Assembly (NCBI GenBank): GCA_963722295.1
Contig: CAVRLB010000001.1
Location: 558,001-622,000, forward strand
Direction: 5' to 3'
Source of the DNA: Brooklawnia sp032229645
GTDB lineage: Bacteria > Actinomycetota > Actinomycetes > Propionibacteriales > Propionibacteriaceae
Length of the DNA stretch: 64,000 bases
Shown here: in pieces, positions 15,927 through 24,522 of the stretch
Position numbering within the stretch: position 1 is the stretch's first letter
Layout: each line of letters starts with the position of its first letter
Notes under the pieces: model-generated
Database searches by the model: none
Seen by the model: only the letters and a program-made list of their open reading frames with translations
Told to the model about the DNA's origin: nothing
Position numbers and translations under genes: made by a program

Positions 15927-16535
15927 ATGTCATTGTTGCGTTTCGCCGGCCGCGCGTTGTTCTCCAGTTACTTCGTCGCCGACGGCTACCAGATGGTTAC
16001 CAAGCCCGACAAGGAGTCCGCTGAGATAGCAGGACCGATCGACTTCTGTGTGCCGATGGCTCAGTCGATGCTGCCTCCCGGAGTAGCCGACAAGGTACCC
16101 ACGGACGCCCGCGTCTGGACGAGGGTCCTCGGGGTGGCTCAGATCATCGGCGGTGTCGCCTACGCCACCGGTATTGCTCGTCGTCCGGGTGCAGCACTCT
16201 TGGCGGCCGCTTTCGCGCCTCAGGTCATCACTGCGGCCAGCGACGGCGACCGCTCCGCGCTGTTCAGCAAGCTGGCACTCCTGGGAGGGACCTTGGTCGC
16301 CACTCAGGACACGGCCGGACGTCCGGGACTGGCCTGGAAGGCCCAACAATCGCGCAAGGCCGCCGGACAGCATGCCGAGCAGAGCCGCAAGGTCGTCGAG
16401 CAGCGTGCCGACGCCGTCGGGAAGGATCTCAAGCGGGCCCAGAAGAAGGCCAAGACACAGGCCACGAAGGCCAAGGCTCAGGCACAGCAGGCAGCGAAAG
16501 AGCTCAAGGCTCAGGTGAAGGACGCCGTCCGCTGA
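15927..16535 (+). CDS. DoxX-like membrane protein with Lys/Ala-rich tail
   Basis: This 202-residue protein begins with the DoxX pattern: LLRFAGRALFSSYFVADGYQMV, then a second helix WTRVLGVAQIIGGVAYATG, and a third around PGAALLAAAFAPQVI. The last ~75 residues are charged (Lys, Arg, Ala, Gln), probably a cytoplasmic coiled coil or nucleic-acid-binding tail, and this is not part of DoxX itself. DoxX-family proteins are linked to thiol and redox stress at the membrane, which fits the place beside sigH, but the role here is unknown. It is divergent from sigH and overlaps aroA. Confidence 0.75.
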   Translation: MSLLRFAGRALFSSYFVADGYQMVTKPDKESAEIAGPIDFCVPMAQSMLPPGVADKVPTDARVWTRVLGVAQIIGGVAYATGIARRPGAALLAAAFAPQVITAASDGDRSALFSKLALLGGTLVATQDTAGRPGLAWKAQQSRKAAGQHAEQSRKVVEQRADAVGKDLKRAQKKAKTQATKAKAQAQQAAKELKAQVKDAVR

Positions 16536-17848
16536 GCACCGAAGGCGCCTGGACGGCCCCCGTTTCGCGCGGCCCGTTGCGGGCTGTCGTTGCCGTGCCC
16601 GGCTCCAAGTCCGAATCGAATCGGGCCCTGGTCTTGGCGGCATTGGCCGACGCACCGAGCAGGTTGACCGGCGTGTTGAGTGCGCGAGATACCGATCTGA
16701 TGATCGCCGCACTACGTGCGCTCTCGGTTCGAATCGACGATCTGCCCGGCGCCACTGAACCGGCCGTACAGGTGACGCCCCCCGAGCGCCTCGCGCCGGT
16801 TCCTGACGGCATCGACTGCGGGCTGGCCGGTACGGTGATGCGCTTCGTTCCCCCGCTCGCCGCGTTGGCGGGCGGCCGGACTCGTTTCTTCGGCGATGCG
16901 CGCGCGGCGGATCGTCCGATGGGACCGCTGCTGGATGGTCTTCGCCAACTCGGCGTCGAAGTCGACTCGGACGCGCTGCCGTTCACCATGGGCTCCCCCG
17001 TCCGCCTGGGCGGGCCCGTCGTCCGCATCGATTCGGCAAGCTCGAGCCAGTTCATCTCGGCGCTGCTGCTCAGCGCGGCCCGGCTGCCCCAAGGCATCGA
17101 CCTGATCCACACCGGCTCCACGGTTCCTTCGCTGCCGCACATCGAGATGACGGTGGCCATGCTGCGCGAGCGCGGCGTTCGGGTCGATGACAGCGAATCC
17201 GGGCGCTGGCTGGTGGCACCGGGCCCGATCGCTGCCCGTGACCAGATCATCGAACCCGATCTAACCAATGCTTCGGTCTTCTTGGCCGCCGGCGTGCTCA
17301 GCGGCGGCGAGGTCAGGGTGCCGGGCTGGCCGCAACGCACCGCACAGCCCGGTGTCGTGATCGTGGAGGTGCTGCATCAGATGGGGGCATCCACGGAGCT
17401 GACCGAGGCGGGTCTGACGGCGAGAGCCCGCGGCGGGTTGCGGGGGGCTGAGATCGATCTGCACGAGGCGAGCGAGCTCACGCCGGTGATCGCCGGGCTG
17501 GCCGCTTTCGCGTCAGGCGCGACGGCGATCAGCGGTGTGGCACATATTCGCGGACACGAGACCGACCGGCTCGCTGCGATCGAGGCCGAGTTGGCCAGCG
17601 TGGGGATCGATGTCCGGCAGACCGCTGATGGACTGGTCATTCAGGGTGCGGGGGGCCGGGGCGAAGGATTGGCCCCCACCCGGATGCTGCGCGCCTACGC
17701 CGACCATCGGCTGGCGCAGCTGGCCGCACTGATCGGAGTGGTGGTGCCCGGTATCCAGCTGGACGACATCGGCTCGGTGTCCAAGACGATGCCGGATTTC
17801 CCCGTCCGCTGGCGGCAGATGCTCAATCAGGTCCGGGAGCGGCAGTGA
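16532..17848 (+). CDS. aroA: 3-phosphoshikimate 1-carboxyvinyltransferase (EPSP synthase)
   Basis: The enzyme makes EPSP from shikimate-3-phosphate and PEP in the shikimate pathway. Signatures: VPGSKSESNRAL near the N terminus, DCGLAGTVMRF, GDARAADRPM, SSSQFISALLL and the late YADHRLAQ. The in-frame TTG at 16577 gives 423 residues but cuts off the family N terminus. Translating from CTG at 16532 restores LSTEGAWTAPVSRGPLRA, which agrees with the W-x-AP...GP-RA start of other actinobacterial AroA. AAGGAC lies 8 nt before that CTG, and it overlaps the DoxX-like stop (CTGA). No ATG or GTG serves, so I choose CTG (438 residues). Confidence 0.9.
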   Translation: MSTEGAWTAPVSRGPLRAVVAVPGSKSESNRALVLAALADAPSRLTGVLSARDTDLMIAALRALSVRIDDLPGATEPAVQVTPPERLAPVPDGIDCGLAGTVMRFVPPLAALAGGRTRFFGDARAADRPMGPLLDGLRQLGVEVDSDALPFTMGSPVRLGGPVVRIDSASSSQFISALLLSAARLPQGIDLIHTGSTVPSLPHIEMTVAMLRERGVRVDDSESGRWLVAPGPIAARDQIIEPDLTNASVFLAAGVLSGGEVRVPGWPQRTAQPGVVIVEVLHQMGASTELTEAGLTARARGGLRGAEIDLHEASELTPVIAGLAAFASGATAISGVAHIRGHETDRLAAIEAELASVGIDVRQTADGLVIQGAGGRGEGLAPTRMLRAYADHRLAQLAALIGVVVPGIQLDDIGSVSKTMPDFPVRWRQMLNQVRERQ

Positions 17849-18864
17849 GCCGCAAACTCGCGGACAGCTACGCCGACATCGACCCCGATAGCTTCGACCG
17901 TCCGGCCAGGCGTACCCGGCCCCGCACCAAGGATCGGCCCGACTATTCGAAGGCCGAGCTCGGCCGCGTCATCACGGTCGACCGCGGGCGCTTCCGCTGC
18001 CAGATGCTCGACGGCGGCCAGATGGTCAGCGCAGCGAAGGCGCGCCAGCTGGGCCGCAAGGGCGTCATCGTCGGAGACGTGGTGCGGATCGTCGGGGACA
18101 CCAGCGGCGCGGAAGGCACCCTGGCGCGCATCGTCGAGGCGACTCCCCGCGCCACCGTGTTGCGCCGCACGGCGGACGACAACGACCCGAGTGAGCGGCC
18201 GCTGGTGGCCAACGCCGACCAGTTGATGATCGTCTGCGCGCTGGCCGATCCGCCGCCGCGCACGGGCATGATCGATCGGATCCTGGTGGCCGCCTACGAC
18301 GCGTCCATCACGCCGATCATCTGCCTGACCAAGTCCGATCTCGCCGCTCCGGATGAGATCGTCGCGCTCTATCGTCCGCTGGATGTGCCGATCGTGGTCA
18401 CTCAGCCCGGTTCCGACCTGACCGAGGCCGATGACCTGCTCGACGGCCACGTCACCGTGTTGGTCGGTCACTCGGGGGTGGGCAAGTCGACGCTCATCAA
18501 CCGGCTGGTGCCCGAGGCCCAGCGCTCGATCGGGGAGGTCAACGAGGTCACCGGACGTGGCCGCCACACGTCGACCTCGGCAATCGCTCTGCGGTTGCCC
18601 ACCGGCAGCGGCTGGGTGATCGATACCCCTGGCGTGCGCAGTTTCGGGCTCAGCCACGTCACTGCGCAATCGGTACTCGGCGCTTTCGGCGATCTCAGCG
18701 ACGTCACCCAAGACTGCCCGCGCGGCTGTCGGCATACCAGCGACGAACCGGAATGCGCGCTCGACGAGGCACTGGCCCGTGGCGAACTCGATGCGGGCCG
18801 ACTGGCGTCGTTTCGGCGGATTATCGGCGCGGTCAGCGAGCCTGGAAGCGGGGAATCCCGATAA
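17845..18864 (+). CDS. rsgA: ribosome small-subunit-dependent GTPase A
   Basis: This 339-residue circularly permuted GTPase helps late 30S maturation. After an N-terminal OB-fold region come G4 (LTKSDL), G1 (GHSGVGKST at about 208-216) and G3 (DTPGVRSFG at about 260), in the permuted G4-G1-G3 order. The C-terminal zinc knuckle is CPRGCRHTSDEPEC. The N-terminal ~40 residues are basic and longer than in E. coli, as in mycobacteria. The GTG overlaps the aroA stop (GTGA), so the aroA-rsgA pair is translationally coupled. Confidence 0.95.
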   Translation: MSRKLADSYADIDPDSFDRPARRTRPRTKDRPDYSKAELGRVITVDRGRFRCQMLDGGQMVSAAKARQLGRKGVIVGDVVRIVGDTSGAEGTLARIVEATPRATVLRRTADDNDPSERPLVANADQLMIVCALADPPPRTGMIDRILVAAYDASITPIICLTKSDLAAPDEIVALYRPLDVPIVVTQPGSDLTEADDLLDGHVTVLVGHSGVGKSTLINRLVPEAQRSIGEVNEVTGRGRHTSTSAIALRLPTGSGWVIDTPGVRSFGLSHVTAQSVLGAFGDLSDVTQDCPRGCRHTSDEPECALDEALARGELDAGRLASFRRIIGAVSEPGSGESR

Positions 18865-18873
18865 CGTGGAGGC

Positions 18874-19716
18874 ATGGCTTCCTATATCGACGATCTGCGA
18901 TTGGCCCACATGCTGGCCGACAACGCCGACTCCATCACAGAGTCTCGGTTCAAGGCACAAGATCTGCTCATAGAGGCCAAGCCCGATCACACCGCGGTCT
19001 CCGACGCCGACCGTGCCGTGGAAGAGGCACTCCGCAAGCTGCTGGCCACTGCACGACCCCGCGACGCCGTGCTGGGTGAAGAACTGCCGGACACCGGCTA
19101 CGGGCCCCGGCAGTGGATCATCGATCCGATCGACGGAACCGCGAACTATGTGCGCGGGGTGCCGGTCTGGGCAACGCTGATCGGATTGATGGTGGACGGT
19201 GTGGTGCGTGCGGCAGTGGTCAGCGCTCCCCTGCTGGGACGACGCTGGTGGGCGGCCGAGGGCGATGGCGCCTTCACCGGCAAGACCCTGATGAAGGCGC
19301 AACGGATCAGCGTCTCGAGCGTGAAGTCGGTCCCCGATGCATTCGTCTCGTATTCGTCGCTGGGCGGGTGGATCACCTCCGGACGCGGGCAGGGCTTCGT
19401 CGATCTGCTGCGCGATGCAGGCCGGACCCGTGCCTTCGGCGATTTCTGGAGCTACATGCTGGTGGCCGAGGGGGCAGTGGACGCGGCCGCCGAACCCGAG
19501 CTCAGCCTGTGGGACAAGGCCGCGCTGGATGTCATCGTCCGGGAGGCCGGTGGCCGGTTCACCGACCTGAACGGCAATGGCGGCTCGTATGGGCCGGGCG
19601 CGATCGCGTCCAATGGGCTCCTGCATGACGAACTGGTCGCCCGGCTGCAACAGACAGGCGACGACTACGAGGAAACCACCGGCATCATCATGCCGCTGCC
19701 CGGCCGGTCCCGCTGA
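18874..19716 (+). CDS. hisN: histidinol-phosphatase, inositol monophosphatase family
   Basis: This 280-residue protein has the IMPase metal sites: GEELPDTG at about 68, WIIDPIDGTANYVRG at about 82-95 and the late ELSLWDKAALDVIVREAGG. The closest remembered homologues are the actinobacterial HisN proteins, which dephosphorylate histidinol phosphate. The ATG is 9 nt after rsgA with GTGGAGG before it. The His-versus-inositol choice rests on similarity to HisN and on the aroA-rsgA-hisN order; substrate specificity is not proven. Confidence 0.87.
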   Translation: MASYIDDLRLAHMLADNADSITESRFKAQDLLIEAKPDHTAVSDADRAVEEALRKLLATARPRDAVLGEELPDTGYGPRQWIIDPIDGTANYVRGVPVWATLIGLMVDGVVRAAVVSAPLLGRRWWAAEGDGAFTGKTLMKAQRISVSSVKSVPDAFVSYSSLGGWITSGRGQGFVDLLRDAGRTRAFGDFWSYMLVAEGAVDAAAEPELSLWDKAALDVIVREAGGRFTDLNGNGGSYGPGAIASNGLLHDELVARLQQTGDDYEETTGIIMPLPGRSR

Positions 19717-19730
19717 AATCTGGACCGGCC
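19702..19730. terminator. candidate bidirectional terminator between hisN and serA
   Basis: GGCCGGTCC and GGACCGGCC form a perfect 9-bp stem around the hisN stop codon; a GCTTCTTTT stretch follows some 20 nt later. The genes on both sides converge here. Confidence 0.4.
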
Positions 19731-19766
19731 GTCAACCGGGCATGCTTCTTTTCAGATTCGACAACC

Positions 19767-20957
19767 TCAGCCGAGTCGGCGGACTCGGATGGTTCCCGGA
19801 ATCTGCTTGAGTTCCTCCACCAGGCCGGGCTGGGCAGAGGTCACATCGGTGACCACATAGCCGACCTCGGAGTTGGTATTCAACGCCTGGAAGGCGATAT
19901 TGGCCTCGTGTGTGCTGAGCGCCCGAGTGAGCTGAGCCAGCACGCCGGGGACATTACGGTGAATGTGCAGCACGCGGGTGCCCTGCTGGGTGGATACCTG
20001 AACCTGTGGCAGGTTCACACTCATGATGGTTGAGCCGGTGCCGACATAGTCGAGCAGCTTGCCCGCCACGAAGCGCCCGATGTCGACCTGAGCTTCCTTC
20101 GTCGATCCGCCGACATGCGGGGTGAGGATGACGTTCGGGAGGCCCTGTAGTTCACTGGTGAACGGGTCTCCCGCTGCCCGGGGCTCGGTCGGGTAGACAT
20201 CGACCGCAGCACCAGCGATGTGGCCGGAGCGCACCGCATTTGCCAGCGCGGCCGGATCGAAGACGAACCCGCGAGAGAGGTTCAAGAAGAGCGAGCGCGG
20301 ACGCATCTTGGCGAACTGGGCGGCGCCGAACAACTTGGCGTTCTCCTCCCGCCCGTCGACATGGACGCTGATGGTCTCGGCCTGCGCCAGGAGCTCGTCG
20401 AGGCTGTCGACGCGCTGCGCATTGCCCAGCGCCAGCTTGTCGACGACATCGTAGAAGAGCACCTTCATACCGAAGGCCTCCGCCAGCACCGACAGCTGCG
20501 AACCGATATTCCCGTAGCCGACCAGGCCGAGCGTACGACCGCGAATCTCATGCGAGCCGGCCGCCGACTTGTCCCACAAGCCGTCGTGCATCTGCTTGTT
20601 CTTGTCGGTCAAATGCCGGGCGAGGGCGACGATCTCGGCCATCGCCAGCTCGACGACGCTTCGGGTGTTGCTGTACGGGGCGTTGAAACAGGCGATTCCT
20701 TCGCGGGCGCCGGCGTCCAGATCGATCTGGTTGGTGCCGATGCAAAACGCTCCGACGGCCTCCAGGTCGGTGGCCTGCGAGAACACCCTCTCGGTGACTT
20801 GGGTGCGCGATCGGATTCCCAGCAGACTTACGCCCTTGAGGGCGTCGATCAACTCGGTCTCACCGAGCGCGCCACGTCGATTCTCGACCTCGTAACCGGC
20901 GTCGGCGAGAATACGGGTGGCGTCAGGATGGATGTTCTCCAGCAGCAGAGCTTTCAC
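19767..20957 (-). CDS. serA: D-3-phosphoglycerate dehydrogenase (E. coli SerA type)
   Basis: This protein catalyses the first step of serine synthesis. It has FCIGTNQIDLDAG, NAPYSNTRSVVELA, the NAD loop LVGYGNIGSQL, LNLSRGFVFD and the catalytic LTPHVGGSTKEAQ. A C-terminal ACT domain (HIHRNVPGVLAQLTRAL) ends with PGTIRVRRL. This is the short ACT-only form, as in E. coli, not the long form with an intervening domain usual in actinobacteria. The frame is open to 21026; I choose GTG at 20957 (396 residues, VKALLLENIHPDA) because homology begins there. ThrH could provide the downstream phosphatase. Confidence 0.93.
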   Translation of the reverse strand: MKALLLENIHPDATRILADAGYEVENRRGALGETELIDALKGVSLLGIRSRTQVTERVFSQATDLEAVGAFCIGTNQIDLDAGAREGIACFNAPYSNTRSVVELAMAEIVALARHLTDKNKQMHDGLWDKSAAGSHEIRGRTLGLVGYGNIGSQLSVLAEAFGMKVLFYDVVDKLALGNAQRVDSLDELLAQAETISVHVDGREENAKLFGAAQFAKMRPRSLFLNLSRGFVFDPAALANAVRSGHIAGAAVDVYPTEPRAAGDPFTSELQGLPNVILTPHVGGSTKEAQVDIGRFVAGKLLDYVGTGSTIMSVNLPQVQVSTQQGTRVLHIHRNVPGVLAQLTRALSTHEANIAFQALNTNSEVGYVVTDVTSAQPGLVEELKQIPGTIRVRRLG

Positions 20958-21076
20958 GTCGACCCATTCTAGGAGCCTTGCCCCGGCAACCGGCGAATCG
21001 GAGATTGTGCGGATGGGACGCAGCATGCCGCGCTCACTGTGCCATCACCTGGGTGTTCGTCCTCAGCCGCGCTGGT

Positions 21077-21862
21077 TCAGTTGCGGCGCAGTCGGGGTAT
21101 CGATGCAAGCAGCCGCCGCGTGTAGGGCTGCTGCGGGTCGGAGTAGACCCCGTCGATGGGCCCGCCTTCGACGATGCGGCCCGCCTGCATGACCAGCACC
21201 GCGTCGCACATGTGACGAACCACCGACAGATCGTGGCTGACGAAGATGAGTGTCAGCCCGTGATCGGCGACCAGATCGGCGAAGAGGTTCAGGACCTGGG
21301 CCCGGACGCTGACGTCCAGCGCCGAGACGGCCTCGTCCGCTATGAGCACCTGCGGGTTCGGGGCCAACGCCCGAGCGATCGCGATGCGCTGCCGCTGACC
21401 TCCGCTGAACTGATGCGGATAGCGGTTGCGGTCGGCGGCTTCCAGGCCGACCTGGGTCATCAGCTCGTCGACCCGGCCGGCCACTTCACGGCGAGTGCCC
21501 TGCCAGATCTTCGATCGGAGCGGTTCCGCAATGATGTCGGCGATCTTCATCCGGGGATCGAGCGACGAACGCGGATCCTGAAAGACCAATTGGACGCCGC
21601 GACGCAGCCAGGCCAGCTCCGGCTCTCGGCGTCCGACGATCGACCGTCCGGCGAAGACGATGTCGCCGCCGGTTGGACGCCGGAGCCCCGCCATCATCCG
21701 GATCAGCGTGGACTTTCCCGAACCGGACTCCCCCACGATGCCCAGCCGCTGGCCCGCGGGTATCTCGAAGTCGACGTGGTCGACGGCGGTGACCGGTTGC
21801 GGTCCATGACTGAAGATCCGCACCAGGTGATGGACCCGGTAGATCGGCTCGTCAATGCCCAT
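21077..21862 (-). CDS. oppF: oligopeptide-type ABC transporter ATP-binding protein (second ATPase)
   Basis: The protein of 261 residues starts at the ATG at 21862 (MGIDEPIYRV). Walker A is GESGSGKST, the Q loop is LVFQDPRSSLDPR, the ABC signature is FSGGQRQRIAIARAL, Walker B is VLIADEAVSALD and the H loop is FVSHDLSVV. The Oligo_HPY-like C-terminal part is short. It drives import with OppD. Its start overlaps oppD by 11 nt. It is the last gene of oppABCDF. Confidence 0.92.
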   Translation of the reverse strand: MGIDEPIYRVHHLVRIFSHGPQPVTAVDHVDFEIPAGQRLGIVGESGSGKSTLIRMMAGLRRPTGGDIVFAGRSIVGRREPELAWLRRGVQLVFQDPRSSLDPRMKIADIIAEPLRSKIWQGTRREVAGRVDELMTQVGLEAADRNRYPHQFSGGQRQRIAIARALAPNPQVLIADEAVSALDVSVRAQVLNLFADLVADHGLTLIFVSHDLSVVRHMCDAVLVMQAGRIVEGGPIDGVYSDPQQPYTRRLLASIPRLRRN

Positions 21863-22697
21863 CGTCGCTCCTCTTCCAGAAGTCGTCGAGCACGGGCAGG
21901 CGTCCTCCGGGCGCCACATCGGCCAGGTCGGCAGTGGCGATCAGACCGGCTGTGTAGGGGTGCCGTGGGCTTTCCAGGATCTGGCTGCGGCTGCCGGTCT
22001 CCACGATCCTGCCGTCGTAGATCACGGCGATGCGATCGACCATCTGGCTCACCACGGCGAGATCGTGGCTGATGAACAGCAGTGCCGAACCCGCCTGGTC
22101 GAGTCCGCTGCGCAGCAAATCCAAGACGCGGGCCTGCACCGTGACATCCAACGCGGTGGTCGGTTCGTCGCAGATCAGCAGGTCGGGGGTATTGATCAGT
22201 GCCATGGCGATCAGCACCCGCTGACGCTGCCCTCCGGAGAGCTGATGCGGGAAGCTGTCGGCCACCCGTTGCGGATCGCCGATGCCGACGCCTGCGAGCA
22301 TCTCGAGCACCCTGGCCCGGGCCGCACCCGTCGGCGCGCCCTCGTGTAGCCGGAGCACCTCGGCGACCTGGCGTCCGGTACGCATGGTTGGATCAAGCGC
22401 GGTCATCGGTTCTTGAAAGACCATCGACATCTGCTCGCCGCGCAGCCTCGAGTACTGCGCGTCATGCATGCCGAGCAGTTCTTTGTCCTGCCAGCGGATC
22501 GAGCCGCTGAGTTTCGCGTCGTCGGCGAGCAGTCCCATGACCGCGAGCGCGGTCACCGACTTACCGGAGCCGGATTCGCCGATCAGGCCGACGCGTTCGC
22601 CTCGTCCGATCTGCAGGCTGATCTGGTCGAGAGCGTTGCGCCGGCTCTCGGCGAACCGCACGCTCAGCTTGTCGATCGTCAGCAACTCGTCGGTCAT
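21852..22697 (-). CDS. oppD: oligopeptide-type ABC transporter ATP-binding protein (first ATPase)
   Basis: The start is set at the ATG at 22697 (MTDELLTIDKL), giving 281 residues. It has Walker A GESGSGKSV, Q loop MVFQEPMTALDP, signature LSGGQRQRVLIAMAL, Walker B LLICDEPTTALD and H loop FISHDLAVV. The frame is open further upstream, but that would overlap oppC and has no family similarity. Neighbour spacing to oppC is 5 nt. Confidence 0.92.
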   Translation of the reverse strand: MTDELLTIDKLSVRFAESRRNALDQISLQIGRGERVGLIGESGSGKSVTALAVMGLLADDAKLSGSIRWQDKELLGMHDAQYSRLRGEQMSMVFQEPMTALDPTMRTGRQVAEVLRLHEGAPTGAARARVLEMLAGVGIGDPQRVADSFPHQLSGGQRQRVLIAMALINTPDLLICDEPTTALDVTVQARVLDLLRSGLDQAGSALLFISHDLAVVSQMVDRIAVIYDGRIVETGSRSQILESPRHPYTAGLIATADLADVAPGGRLPVLDDFWKRSDDGH

Positions 22698-22702
22698 CGT
22701 CG

Positions 22703-23524
22703 TCACCTGTCCAGGTCCTGCAGGGTGGGATCCAGCAGCTCTCGCAGGCCGTCGCCGAGCAGGTTGAAGCCGAGCACGGCGATGGCGATGAACAGGCCAG
22801 GCCACAGCGCCAGGTTGAGATCGGAGTAGAGGTAGGGCTGCGAGTCGAAGATCATCCGCCCCCAGGTTGGTGTGGTGGGCGGAGTACCCAGGCCGAGATA
22901 ACTCAGCGATGCCTCCGCCAAGATGGCCAGCCCGAAGCTGACCGAGGCCTGAACCAGCACCACCGGAGTGATGTTCGGCAGCACATGCCGCCAGGCGATG
23001 CCACCTGGGGTGATGCCTGCGCTGCGGGCGGCCACGATAAAGTCCTGGCTGAGCACCTGCAGAGCTGCCCCGCGCGAGACCCGGGCGAACGCCGGGATGG
23101 ATGCGATACCTATTGCGCTCATCGCGGTGATTGTGGAGCCCGAGCCACGGGCCGCCGCCAAGATGATCGCCAGCAACAAAGCGGGAAAGGCGTAAACGAT
23201 ATCGGTGGCGCGCATGATCAGCGTGCCGAGCCAGCTGTGCTGTTTGACGGCGGCGGTAATGCCGAGCGGCACACCGAGCGATGCGCCGATGCCGACGGCC
23301 ACCACACCGACCAGCAGACAGCTGCGGGCACCGACGAGGATCCGGCTGAAGATGTCCTGCCCGAAGCCATCGGTACCCATCAGATGGCCAGCGCTGGGCG
23401 CCAGCAAACGGTCGGGGCTGACCTCGGTCGGATCAAATGGCGTCCACACGGCCGAGACGAGGGCGAAGATCACGACCAACACGACCATGGCCGAGCCGGC
23501 GAACAGGGCGGGATTGCGTCTCAC
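22703..23524 (-). CDS. oppC: oligopeptide-type ABC transporter permease, DppC/OppC family
   Basis: This 273-residue membrane protein has the OppC features: an N-terminal helix, the MGTDGFGQDIFSRILVGAR segment, about five further helices, and the EAA loop RSAGITPGGIAWRHVLPN. The GTG start and the oppB stop overlap by one base (TAGTG). Confidence 0.92.
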   Translation of the reverse strand: MRRNPALFAGSAMVVLVVIFALVSAVWTPFDPTEVSPDRLLAPSAGHLMGTDGFGQDIFSRILVGARSCLLVGVVAVGIGASLGVPLGITAAVKQHSWLGTLIMRATDIVYAFPALLLAIILAAARGSGSTITAMSAIGIASIPAFARVSRGAALQVLSQDFIVAARSAGITPGGIAWRHVLPNITPVVLVQASVSFGLAILAEASLSYLGLGTPPTTPTWGRMIFDSQPYLYSDLNLALWPGLFIAIAVLGFNLLGDGLRELLDPTLQDLDR

Positions 23525-24510
23525 TAGTCGTCCGCCTCGTCCTCACCGACGCGCAACCGTGGATCGATCAGCGTGTAGCTGAGGTCGACCAGCAGGTTGA
23601 TCGCCAGAACCAACGTGACGAGAATCATCACGATCGATTGGACGACCGGTAGGTCGCGATTGGCCACCATCTGCACCAGATAGCTGCCGAGGCCGGGGAG
23701 CACGAAGACGCTCTCCACCACGATGGCGCCGACGAACAACGTCGCCAGCTGCAACCCGAGCACGGTGACGATCTGCAAGGACGCATTGCGCACGCCGTGC
23801 CTGACGATCGCGGGCCAGCGTCGCCATCCGATGGCTCTCGCGGTGCGGTAGTAGTCCTGGCTGATGACGTCGATGAACGCGGAGCGCACATAGCGCACCA
23901 GCACCGCGGACTGGACGAGCCCGAGGGTGAGCGCGGGCAGCATCAGATGGCTCAGCCACTGACCGAACGACGTCTTGATGGGAACGTAGCCGTTGGCGGG
24001 CAGCCAGTGCAGTTTGGCGCCCACCACGACACTGAGTGCGATGCCGACCACGAAAGCCGGGATCGCCATGCCGGCCTGACTGAGCCCCGAGATGACTACC
24101 CCGTCCGCATGATTGCGGCGCAGCGCGGCCGCCATACCGAGCGGCAATGCGACCAGGACGGCAGTGAACATCCCGACGACCACCAGGGACAAGGTCACGC
24201 CGAACTTCTGCGCCACGATCGGGTTGATGGAGGCTCCGGTGAGCGCTGAGGAGCCAAGATTGCCGGTCAGCATGGATCCAAGCCACTGAACGTAACGTAC
24301 CGCGATGTTCTGGTTCAATCCGAGTTGCTCACGCAGCGCACTGATCGACTGCTCGGTGGCGTTAGGGCCGAGGATCACCCCGGCGACGTCTCCGGGCAGC
24401 AGGTTGAGCAGCCCGAAGACGACGACCGAGGCGACCAGCATGCTGAGCGCAAACCAGCCGAAGCGGCGCGCTGCCGGCCAGCCGGCAGCGGCGAATCGGG
24501 TTGAGTTCAC
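23524..24510 (-). CDS. oppB: oligopeptide-type ABC transporter permease, DppB/OppB family
   Basis: This 328-residue membrane protein has the OppB features: an N-terminal helix (FGWFALSMLVASVVVFGLLN), the LREQLGLNQNIAVRYVQWL segment and the EAA loop TARAIGWRRWPAIVRHGVRN. It pairs with OppC to form the channel. It lies 12 nt after oppA. Confidence 0.92.
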   Translation of the reverse strand: MNSTRFAAAGWPAARRFGWFALSMLVASVVVFGLLNLLPGDVAGVILGPNATEQSISALREQLGLNQNIAVRYVQWLGSMLTGNLGSSALTGASINPIVAQKFGVTLSLVVVGMFTAVLVALPLGMAAALRRNHADGVVISGLSQAGMAIPAFVVGIALSVVVGAKLHWLPANGYVPIKTSFGQWLSHLMLPALTLGLVQSAVLVRYVRSAFIDVISQDYYRTARAIGWRRWPAIVRHGVRNASLQIVTVLGLQLATLFVGAIVVESVFVLPGLGSYLVQMVANRDLPVVQSIVMILVTLVLAINLLVDLSYTLIDPRLRVGEDEADD

Positions 24511-24522
24511 GACATCTTCGGA

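Noticed and set aside
17827..19650. 607-codon open frame on the minus strand
   Set aside because: It lies antisense to rsgA and hisN, which have clear motifs. Long antisense frames are common in high-GC DNA.
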